DNA of 64,000 bases, taken from assembly GCA_023663145.1 (NCBI GenBank), contig JAMPHZ010000008.1:24982-88981 (forward strand), read 5' to 3'. Below, piece by piece: positions 57,064-64,000 of this stretch. Position 1 is the stretch's first letter, and each line of letters begins with the position of its first letter. This DNA is from Odoribacter sp. (GTDB lineage Bacteria > Bacteroidota > Bacteroidia > Bacteroidales > Muribaculaceae). The position numbers were made by a program, and so were the translations under genes. Below the pieces are notes generated by a model. That model had not been told where the DNA came from and did no database searches. It saw only the letters and a list, made by a program, of their open reading frames with translations.

Positions 57064-58031
57064 GCGATTTCATGATTGAGTGGGAGTCTACTGCACCATT
57101 CATCACAGCACACACGAGCGGTTCGACGGGTACCCCAAAAGAGATCCGTCTACTTAAAAGCGATATGCGCAAATCAGCTCAGGCAACAAACCGTTTTTTC
57201 GGAATCTCCCAGGAGTCGACATTAGGCATTCCGCTTTCGATGGACTATATCGCTGGGAAGATGATGGCCGTAAGAGCCATTGAGAGTGGTGCCCGCCTTG
57301 TCGAATTTCCGGTGAGCAACCATATAAGGCCGATGAACAATATAGACCTTCTCAGCGTAGTACCTTCACAACTCGAATGGCTGCTTGAACATCACGGATA
57401 CCTGGCAATGACAAAGAGCTTTCTCGTAGGCGGTGCAGCCGTAAGCAAACCTCTTGAGGATCGCATAAAAATAGCCGGGATAAATGCATATGCCGGTTAC
57501 GGCATGACAGAAACTTGCAGTCATGTTGCATTGAGAAGGCTCGGCTCGGATTGTCCGGCTTATCAGGCTATGCCCAATATCACATTCAGCAGCGATGAAC
57601 GCGGATGCCTCGTGATTGAAAGTGATATGTTTTCGTGGAAATGCCTTGTAACAAATGATATTGCCGAGGTATTATCTACTGATAGATTTATATGGAAAGG
57701 CAGAGCTGACAATATCATCAACAGTGGCGGAATAAAAGTGTGTCCAGAAGAGATTGAGGCAAAAATATCGGCGGAGGCGCCTGTGGCACTTCCTCCTTTT
57801 TACATCTCAAGCCGTGAGTCGACAAAATGGGGAAATGAAGTGGTAATGGTTACTGAACCACCTGAAGATATATATAAATTGATAAATACAATCAAGGCCT
57901 TGACATGGAGACGCGGATGGAGACCTGCCGCAATATTGGTTGTCGAGAAATTACCTCGTACTTCCAACGGGAAAGTGCGACGCGTTGATGTCAGCCAAAT
58001 TTGCTTATCTTACGAAGCATCGGTTCGTTGA
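57051..58031 (+). CDS. menE: o-Succinylbenzoate-CoA ligase (short form)
   Basis: The 326-residue AMP-forming ligase has the P-loop TSGSTGTPKEI near residue 22, GYGMTETCSH, GRADNIINSGGIKVCPEEIE and the C-terminal catalytic lysine in RTSNGKVRR. It lacks most of the N-terminal domain present in 480-residue MenE enzymes but keeps every catalytic motif, and the truncation is not a frameshift as the start overlaps menC. Its last 41 bases overlap the end of the convergent Crp/Fnr gene. Confidence 0.92.
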   Translation: MATLSDFMIEWESTAPFITAHTSGSTGTPKEIRLLKSDMRKSAQATNRFFGISQESTLGIPLSMDYIAGKMMAVRAIESGARLVEFPVSNHIRPMNNIDLLSVVPSQLEWLLEHHGYLAMTKSFLVGGAAVSKPLEDRIKIAGINAYAGYGMTETCSHVALRRLGSDCPAYQAMPNITFSSDERGCLVIESDMFSWKCLVTNDIAEVLSTDRFIWKGRADNIINSGGIKVCPEEIEAKISAEAPVALPPFYISSRESTKWGNEVVMVTEPPEDIYKLINTIKALTWRRGWRPAAILVVEKLPRTSNGKVRRVDVSQICLSYEASVR

Positions 58032-58689
58032 TAATCTTTATACGGCGCCCGTCAACCGCTATAAGTTTCTCTGTTACAAACGTAGACAATGTACGGATTG
58101 CATTGGCTGTAGTCATATTTGAAAGATTGGCCAGATCTTCACGCGCCATGTAGATTTTGAGCGTAGATTCATCATCCTCATATCCATAGTTATCACGCAG
58201 CACCATGAGAGCCTCTGCCAGTCTCCCTCTTATGTGCTTTTGGGTCAAGTTAACAATGCGCGTATCGCTACCTCCGAGATTTCGAGAGAGTTCACGGATA
58301 AAGAACCATGCGAGTTCACGGTTATTATCAATCATCTCGTGGACAAGAGACAATGGAAGCGCACCCAAAGTAGAAGGCTCAAAAGCGCCTGCGCTTGACA
58401 CATATGGCTCATTGGCAAAATATGCGCGGTAGCCAAAGTACTGCACAGGGCGGATAAGACGCAAAATCTGCACACGCCCGCCTACACCTTCTTTGAACTT
58501 CTTCACTTTGCCCTTGAGGAGACACCAAAGATACTCTGGTTCATCACCTTCAGCATATATGAATTGGTTTTTCTTGAATGTCTGGATATTGAAATTGTCG
58601 ATAATCTGTCGTTTCTCCTGTTGATTAAGCAACGACCAAATTTCGGCCATATCTTCGTTGACAACCTTCTCTATAGCGGATTTGAACAT
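57991..58689 (-). CDS. Crp/Fnr-family transcriptional regulator
   Basis: The 232-residue protein has a cyclic-nucleotide-binding-like domain (about 25-145; FIYAEGDEPEYLWCLLKGKV) and a C-terminal Crp-type helix-turn-helix (about 150-225; YMAREDLANLSNMTTANAIR). It lacks the N-terminal cysteine cluster of oxygen-sensing Fnr and has no obvious haem ligand, so its effector is unknown. It has its own promoter and runs toward menE with a 41-base 3' overlap. Confidence 0.9.
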   Translation of the reverse strand: MFKSAIEKVVNEDMAEIWSLLNQQEKRQIIDNFNIQTFKKNQFIYAEGDEPEYLWCLLKGKVKKFKEGVGGRVQILRLIRPVQYFGYRAYFANEPYVSSAGAFEPSTLGALPLSLVHEMIDNNRELAWFFIRELSRNLGGSDTRIVNLTQKHIRGRLAEALMVLRDNYGYEDDESTLKIYMAREDLANLSNMTTANAIRTLSTFVTEKLIAVDGRRIKIINEPMLRKISKFG

Positions 58690-58721
58690 TGGGATGTGTT
58701 ATGAAACATAATTTCAAAGCA

Positions 58722-58729
58722 CAAAGTTA
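58722..58729 (-). promoter_or_regulatory. -7 element TAACTTTG of the Crp/Fnr gene
   Basis: On the minus strand TAACTTTG followed by TGC lies 33 bases before the ATG at 58689. Confidence 0.65.
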
Positions 58730-58961
58730 CAACAAATTTTGATTTAATGATTGAAAACTGCTAAAAATTTAACATCAACACCTTCGAAAAAGTACAAAAT
58801 TTATCATATCTGCTTAAGTAATGGTATGTGGGGTATACAACTTTAATCGGAGATCATTTCTTAAACCATTGTCAGCACAGCAATGATATAACAAATGATA
58901 TGGCACATATAACACAACTTGATTTTACAGTCGATTTATTGCGGTTTAACATTGGATTTCG

Positions 58962-58969
58962 TAACTTTG
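58962..58969 (+). promoter_or_regulatory. -7 element TAACTTTG of the small-protein/dxs unit
   Basis: TAACTTTG followed by CGG ends nine bases before the ATG at 58978, so the message would have a leader of only a few bases. It is the only promoter seen for dxs, trkA and trkH. Confidence 0.65.
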
Positions 58970-58977
58970 CGGTTGAT

Positions 58978-59163
58978 ATGAACACATCAAATATCATCCG
59001 GTTCGCGCTTCTGGGAATCGCCTGGATAGCTACTGTAGGTCTTCTTCTGGCTCATACAAGGCAGATTACACCCTATATATTATTTATTATAATAGCCTCG
59101 GCGATTATTGTTTTTGTACCGGTTTATAAAAAATACGTCAGAGATGGCAAAAACAGAAAGTAA
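58978..59163 (+). CDS. Small two-helix membrane protein (61 aa)
   Basis: The frame from ATG 58978 ([20 protein letters not shown]) encodes two hydrophobic helices (about 7-25 and 30-50) and a basic tail ([11 protein letters not shown]). A longer frame open from 58828 runs through the promoter and is rejected. The gene overlaps the dxs start by 20 bases, so dxs is likely translated in its wake. No family is recognised; it is predicted as an inner-membrane protein. Confidence 0.6.
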   Translation: MNTSNIIRFALLGIAWIATVGLLLAHTRQITPYILFIIIASAIIVFVPVYKKYVRDGKNRK

Positions 59164-61075
59164 CAGCGCGGCTACACCGCGGCTGCTCGACAATATAAAC
59201 TCACCTGCCGACTTACGAAAATTGCCGGTAGAGGATCTTCCGCAGATATGCGACGAGATCCGCCAATTTCTTATTGAAAAATGTTCCGTCAATCCGGGGC
59301 ACTTCGCCTCAAGTATGGGCGCGGTAGAGCTAACCGTAGCTCTTCATTACGTATTCGATACTCCGCGCGACCGTCTTGTGTGGGACGTAGGCCACCAGGC
59401 TTACGGTCACAAGATCCTCACTGGAAGACGCGATTCTTTCAACAACAACCGCAAGTTCGGCGGCCTTAGTGGTTTCCCAAATCCAGATGAATCAGAGTAC
59501 GATACTTTTACCGCAGGGCATGCTTCAAATTCCATTTCCGCGGCACTCGGCATGGCTGTAGCCTCCCGTCTGAAAGGAGAGGAACGCCGCAATGTAGTGG
59601 CTGTGATCGGCGATGCATCGGTTAGCGGAGGTCTGGCTTTCGAAGGAATAAACAATGCCGCCAACACACCCAACAATCTGCTCATTGTACTGAACGACAA
59701 TGATATGTCAATTGACCGCAATGTAGGGTCTCTCAATTCATATTTAGCCCACCTCACCACGTCGCCTGCGTATAACAAAGTGCGCTACAGTATATATAAG
59801 GCTATGAAACGGATGCATCTTGTATCGGAGCGACGTAAAGGGGCTATACTGCGTTTCAGCAACAGTTTGAAATCACTTATCGTAAAAGAGCAGAATATTT
59901 TCGAGGGACTGAACATCCGCTATTTCGGACCGTTCGACGGCCACGATGTCATAAAAATAGTAAGAGTGCTGCGTGACATACGTGATATGGAAGGGCCGAG
60001 ATTGCTACATCTGCGCACGGTCAAAGGTAAAGGATATGCACCTGCGGAGCATGAGCCTGCCAAGTGGCACGCCCCCGGGACATTTGACCCGGCAACAGGC
60101 GTAAGATCATGCGACAAAGCATCCACAGGCAAAGCTAAACCTCCGAAGTATCAGGATGTGTTCGGAGAAACCATGCTGGAATTGGCACAATCAGACAGCC
60201 GCATTGTCGGTATCACAGCAGCAATGCCATCAGGGACTTCCATGTCGATATTGCAAACCAGAATGCCCGACCGCGTGTTTGATGTAGGTATATCGGAAGG
60301 GCATGCCGTAACATTCGCAGGTGGCCTCGCCAAAGACGGGATGTTACCTTTTGTCGCAATATACTCAAGCTTTCTGCAACGAGCCTATGATCATATAATC
60401 CATGATGTAGCCATACAGCGGTTACCGGTAACATTCTGCATTGACCGTGCAGGTCTTGTAGGAGAAGATGGCATGACCCACCATGGGGCTCTTGATCTCG
60501 CTTATCTGCGCTCAGTCCCGAATATTGTTGTGAGCGCGCCTTCTGACGAAATGATGCTCAGAAGGCTGATGGCTACCGCCGCCACAGGTCAGCATGGGCC
60601 GATGGCGATACGCTATCCTCGTGGAGGTGGGCATAACACAGAATGGCGTTGCCCTCTTGAGGCTGTTGAAATCGGGCGTGGCATAAAGCGTTGCGAAGGT
60701 AAAGAAGTAGCTGTTCTGAGTATAGGCACAATTGCCTCAGAAGTTGAGAAGGCCGTAACACGGGCGTCCGACGCCGGCATGAGTGTGGGTTGGTATGATA
60801 TGGTATTCCTCAAACCAATCGATGAAGAAATTCTGAATGAAGTTGCTTCTAAAGGATGCGATATAATCACCGTTGAAGACGGTACCATAAACGGAGGTCT
60901 TGGCGCTGCTGTGGCTGAATGGATGACAACTCACGGTCATTCACCACGAATCCATAGGTTGGGCATACCGGATGAATTCATCACCCAGGGCACCCCCTCG
61001 CAGCTCAAAAAGCTGTGCGGCATAGATTCCGATGCAATTTACGACGCAATCACAACATTAATCAAGCCCTTATGA
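59144..61075 (+). CDS. dxs: 1-deoxy-D-xylulose-5-phosphate synthase
   Basis: Dxs makes the first MEP-pathway intermediate from pyruvate and glyceraldehyde 3-phosphate. The 643-residue protein (ATG 59144; an upstream in-frame ATG lies within the small membrane gene) has [17 protein letters not shown], the ThDP motif [17 protein letters not shown] and the transketolase-like central part [20 protein letters not shown]. Together with ispD at 20 kb it shows that isoprenoids, including the menaquinone side chain, come from the MEP route. It overlaps trkA by four bases. Confidence 0.96.
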   Translation: MAKTESNSAATPRLLDNINSPADLRKLPVEDLPQICDEIRQFLIEKCSVNPGHFASSMGAVELTVALHYVFDTPRDRLVWDVGHQAYGHKILTGRRDSFNNNRKFGGLSGFPNPDESEYDTFTAGHASNSISAALGMAVASRLKGEERRNVVAVIGDASVSGGLAFEGINNAANTPNNLLIVLNDNDMSIDRNVGSLNSYLAHLTTSPAYNKVRYSIYKAMKRMHLVSERRKGAILRFSNSLKSLIVKEQNIFEGLNIRYFGPFDGHDVIKIVRVLRDIRDMEGPRLLHLRTVKGKGYAPAEHEPAKWHAPGTFDPATGVRSCDKASTGKAKPPKYQDVFGETMLELAQSDSRIVGITAAMPSGTSMSILQTRMPDRVFDVGISEGHAVTFAGGLAKDGMLPFVAIYSSFLQRAYDHIIHDVAIQRLPVTFCIDRAGLVGEDGMTHHGALDLAYLRSVPNIVVSAPSDEMMLRRLMATAATGQHGPMAIRYPRGGGHNTEWRCPLEAVEIGRGIKRCEGKEVAVLSIGTIASEVEKAVTRASDAGMSVGWYDMVFLKPIDEEILNEVASKGCDIITVEDGTINGGLGAAVAEWMTTHGHSPRIHRLGIPDEFITQGTPSQLKKLCGIDSDAIYDAITTLIKPL

Positions 61076-62406
61076 GAATTGTAATTGCCGGTGCAGGTGA
61101 GGTCGGCACTCATTTGGCCAAACTGTTGTCCAACGAGAATCAGGATATAACCGTCATTGACGAAGATCGCGAGAAACTTGCAAGGCTTGACGCTTCATAT
61201 AATCTTCTGACAATATCAGGATCTCCCACGTCATTCTATAATCTGCGCGACGCCATAGGCCGGTCTTGCGATCTGTTCATAGCCGTAACACCACAGGAAT
61301 CCACTAACATTGTGGCCTGCTCGATAGCCAAAAGTATCGGCGCTGTAACCACAGTAGCGCGAATAGCTCACTACGGCTTCATGGATCCGGCCAACCGGAA
61401 TACAATGAAGAACATGGGTGTCGACCGCCTAATATATCCGGAATATCTTGCCGCAAAAGAGATACTCACCGCACTTGAACACTCATGGGCCCGCAGTTGG
61501 TTTGAACTTCACGAAGGACAAATCATACTGGTGGGCGTCAGGATCCGTGAGAATGCCCCGGTAGCCGGGAAACAATTACGCGAACTATCGGCTACAGCGG
61601 GCAACATCCATGTTTCTGCCATACGGCGCAATCATGAAACAATCATTCCGCGTGGCGACGATTTCATCCTGTCAGGTGACATACTCTACATAACCACCCT
61701 GCGCGAATATATTCCTGATCTTATAAAAATGTGCGGTAAAGTGCAACGACATCTTCGTCGCGTAATGGTAATGGGAGGTAGCAAGATAGCCATCCGGTTG
61801 GCAGCACATGGCCGCGAACGTTTCAAGTTCACTATAATAGACAACAACCGGGATGTGTGCAGGGCTCTTCCGCTCAAATGTCCTGATGCGAAAATCATAC
61901 ATGGTGACGCACGAGATCCTGAAGTCCTGCTTGAAGCCGGAATTGATGATTGCGACGCCTTTGTGGCCTTATCACCGAGCAGTGAATCAAACATTCTCAC
62001 ATCTCTCACCGCCAAGGAGCATGGCATTGCCAAGAGCATCGCTGAAGTTGAGGACATCCAATTCATTCCACAAGCCGAAGGCCTCGGCATAGGGACTATA
62101 ATCAACAAAAAACTGCTTGCATCAAGCACCATCTTCCAACTCATGTTGGATGCAGACTCATCTACGTCTAAATGTCTTGCTCTCACTGATGCAGAGGTCG
62201 CTGAACTGGAAGTAAAATCCGGCGCGAAAATCACACGGGCCGCTGTTAAGGATCTTCATCTTGACCGCAACCTGACTCTCGCCGCGTTGATACGTAACGG
62301 ACACGGCATGCTTGTCAATGGTAACACACGCTTCGAGGCCGGCGACAAGGTGCTTGTATTCTGTTTTCAAGGCGCCCTTCACAAAGTAGACCGACTGTTC
62401 AACTGA
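61072..62406 (+). CDS. trkA: Trk potassium transporter regulatory subunit TrkA
   Basis: The 444-residue cytoplasmic protein (ATG 61072, ATGA overlap with dxs) has two RCK modules. The first starts [20 protein letters not shown] and the second at [20 protein letters not shown], each followed by a TrkA-C domain. It binds nucleotides and gates the TrkH channel encoded directly downstream. Confidence 0.95.
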   Translation: MRIVIAGAGEVGTHLAKLLSNENQDITVIDEDREKLARLDASYNLLTISGSPTSFYNLRDAIGRSCDLFIAVTPQESTNIVACSIAKSIGAVTTVARIAHYGFMDPANRNTMKNMGVDRLIYPEYLAAKEILTALEHSWARSWFELHEGQIILVGVRIRENAPVAGKQLRELSATAGNIHVSAIRRNHETIIPRGDDFILSGDILYITTLREYIPDLIKMCGKVQRHLRRVMVMGGSKIAIRLAAHGRERFKFTIIDNNRDVCRALPLKCPDAKIIHGDARDPEVLLEAGIDDCDAFVALSPSSESNILTSLTAKEHGIAKSIAEVEDIQFIPQAEGLGIGTIINKKLLASSTIFQLMLDADSSTSKCLALTDAEVAELEVKSGAKITRAAVKDLHLDRNLTLAALIRNGHGMLVNGNTRFEAGDKVLVFCFQGALHKVDRLFN

Positions 62407-62416
62407 CCTATCCATC

Positions 62417-63889
62417 ATGAAAAGCGCTCTTAACTTCGCCATGCTACAACGCATCATAGGCGGCCTGCTTGTGCTCGAAGCTATATTTCTTATTATTCCA
62501 CTCTGCACCGCCATAATTTATGACGAGGATTCATGGGTTATCTTTGCCTTGACAGCGACTGTGACGGCAGTCACCGGGGTTGTCATGAGCAGGACCAACC
62601 GGCCTGCCACACGCAGAATGAGTAAGCGCGAGGGGTTTTTACTGACCGCATCGGTTTGGTTCATATTCTCTCTTTTCGGCATGATACCTTTCATGGCCGG
62701 CCCCCATGGTGTAGATCTCAGCAGTGCGTTTTTCGAGGCAATGTCCTCTTTCACCACCACAGGTGCGTCGTCTCTACCTGCAACATCTCCTCTTCTCAAC
62801 CACAGTATCAGAATGTGGCAGGCTCTTATGCAGTGGCTGGGGGGCATGGGTATAATACTCTTTACGTTAGCAATCATACCCAACCTTAACAGCTCCGGAG
62901 GAATGCAGATGTTCAATGCGGAAGTCACAGGAGTCACCAAGGATAAACTTATGCCGCGAATCTCCCAAACCGCATTGGCATTATGGGGCGTTTACACAAC
63001 GCTGACCATTATGATGATAATATTACTATGGGCAGGGCCAATGAACCTTTACGACTCTATATGCCACGCATTCGGGACATTATCAACCGGCGGATTTTCT
63101 TCACGATCCGGATCAATATCGGAATTCGATTCTGATTACGTGCTTATAGTAATCACAATCTTCATGATTCTGGGAGGCATAAATATCGCCAACATCTACC
63201 GCGCCGCTACCGGGCGACATCGCATTATAAAAAAAGACGAGGTTGTACGCACCTATCTTGGAGCTATACTGATCTTTACCATACTATTCGGCATATGGCG
63301 TGCGATCGAAGGGAATGTGGACTCATGGCGCGATGTCACATTACTTCCTTTATTTCAAGTAGTGTCCACAATAACTTCCACAGGCTACATGGCCCCGGGT
63401 TTCTCGATTCTGGCACCGTTCATTCTATCACTCACATTCCTCATGATGTTCAGCGGGGGATGCGCCGGATCCACAAGCGGCGGTGCAAAAATTGACAGAC
63501 TTATCTACTTGCGCAAATTCCTTTCCAACCAGATCACAGCCACAACACGCCCAAATGAAATTTTGTCGGTGCGGATGGGCGGCAGCATTGTAGCACCGGA
63601 TGTTGTAAACAAAGTAGTGGCTTTCCTCGCCCTATATCTGACATGTATAGGAGCCGGAGGTATTTTACTCTCAATGATGGGGTTACCGGCAGTTGACTCG
63701 TTTTTCTCTTCATTTGCCTGTATCTCCAATACAGGATTCGGAGCCTCGGTTACCGGCTATGGTGACGACTATCTCACATTGCCAGCGCTTGCCAAATGGG
63801 TTCTGGCATTACTAATGCTTGTTGGAAGACTTGAGATTTATACCGTGCTTGTGCTCATGTCACCTTCATTCTGGAAACACGGGCGGTAA
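62417..63889 (+). CDS. trkH: Trk potassium uptake protein TrkH/TrkG
   Basis: The 490-residue membrane protein has about ten helices and four pore-loop signatures: TTTGASSL, STGGFSS, STGYMAPG and NTGFGASVTG. GGCAGSTSGGAKIDRL is the intramembrane loop of the family. With TrkA it takes up potassium. The start (ATG 62417) lies ten bases after trkA. The remaining 111 bases of the window after its stop contain no feature I can support. Confidence 0.95.
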   Translation: MKSALNFAMLQRIIGGLLVLEAIFLIIPLCTAIIYDEDSWVIFALTATVTAVTGVVMSRTNRPATRRMSKREGFLLTASVWFIFSLFGMIPFMAGPHGVDLSSAFFEAMSSFTTTGASSLPATSPLLNHSIRMWQALMQWLGGMGIILFTLAIIPNLNSSGGMQMFNAEVTGVTKDKLMPRISQTALALWGVYTTLTIMMIILLWAGPMNLYDSICHAFGTLSTGGFSSRSGSISEFDSDYVLIVITIFMILGGINIANIYRAATGRHRIIKKDEVVRTYLGAILIFTILFGIWRAIEGNVDSWRDVTLLPLFQVVSTITSTGYMAPGFSILAPFILSLTFLMMFSGGCAGSTSGGAKIDRLIYLRKFLSNQITATTRPNEILSVRMGGSIVAPDVVNKVVAFLALYLTCIGAGGILLSMMGLPAVDSFFSSFACISNTGFGASVTGYGDDYLTLPALAKWVLALLMLVGRLEIYTVLVLMSPSFWKHGR

Positions 63890-64000
63890 CATCATGCCAC
63901 CAGTCAGCAAGATGGCTAATCGTGCAAAATCCTCCAAGCCTTAGCACTGCAGATTCTACCTGCAAGTGCAAAATTAGGCAATAAATTTGAAGAACTCGGC

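Noticed and set aside
61686..62234. A 182-codon antisense frame within trkA
   Set aside because: It is a shadow of the second RCK module, with no promoter or domain.
1..64000. CRISPR arrays, tRNA or rRNA genes, insertion sequences
   Set aside because: No regularly spaced repeats, no cloverleaf or rRNA sequences and no transposase-like frames were seen in any gap.

Overview
The window is chromosomal DNA from a member of the Bacteroidales, most likely a gut lineage close to the Muribaculaceae; the family assignment is inference from overall gene content. The order-level call rests on several observations. About twenty genes are preceded by the Bacteroidetes -7 promoter element TAnnTTTG, and purine-rich Shine-Dalgarno boxes are scarce. 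Typical families are present: two outer-membrane beta-barrel proteins with TonB-receptor-like plugs, a DUF5686-type outer-membrane protein, a split ThrE exporter, an etfB-etfA-acyl-CoA dehydrogenase trio, a menDBCE cluster, and a protein with a type IX secretion-like C-terminal tail. No tRNA, rRNA, CRISPR array, insertion sequence or phage gene was seen.

The left part (1-13.9 kb) is the more accessory region. It holds small secreted or lipid-anchored proteins of unknown function (1-2.1 kb), and an outer-membrane barrel gene preceded by a membrane-tethered winged-helix regulator, with helically phased repeats between them (2.2-5.2 kb). Next comes a BlaI-like repressor with a BlaR1-like/TonB fusion peptidase under a promoter flanked by two perfect dyads (5.4-7.2 kb). 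A small four-helix membrane protein, a small acidic-tailed membrane protein leading a split threonine/serine exporter, a LysR regulator, an M3 peptidase and a T9SS-tailed secreted protein follow.

From 14 to 37 kb the content is mainly housekeeping: clpC; a tightly coupled run pyrB-pyrI-flavin reductase-glyA-ispD-recG; thrS-infC-rpmI-rplT; a second outer-membrane barrel gene without a neighbouring regulator; etfB-etfA-acyl-CoA dehydrogenase; and dnaE-trxA-rlmD (to 39 kb). A strong-looking promoter on the minus strand in the recG-thrS gap drives no recognised gene.

From 39 to 64 kb there is a CYTH protein divergent from a DUF5686 outer-membrane protein, an orphan TPR-type sensor kinase, a multi-pass membrane protein with a nitroreductase, class II fructose-bisphosphate aldolase, the anaerobic ribonucleotide reductase pair nrdD-nrdG, an outer-membrane barrel overlapping a phosphoethanolamine transferase, the menaquinone genes menDBCE (convergent with a Crp/Fnr regulator), and a run of a 61-residue membrane protein, dxs, trkA and trkH. 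The nrdD/nrdG, menaquinone and Etf genes fit an anaerobic, respiratory-fermentative lifestyle.

The best candidates for something undescribed are the tethered-regulator/outer-membrane-barrel pair with its phased repeats, the BlaI/BlaR1-TonB module with no lactamase nearby, and the orphan promoter with a 30-codon frame upstream of thrS.
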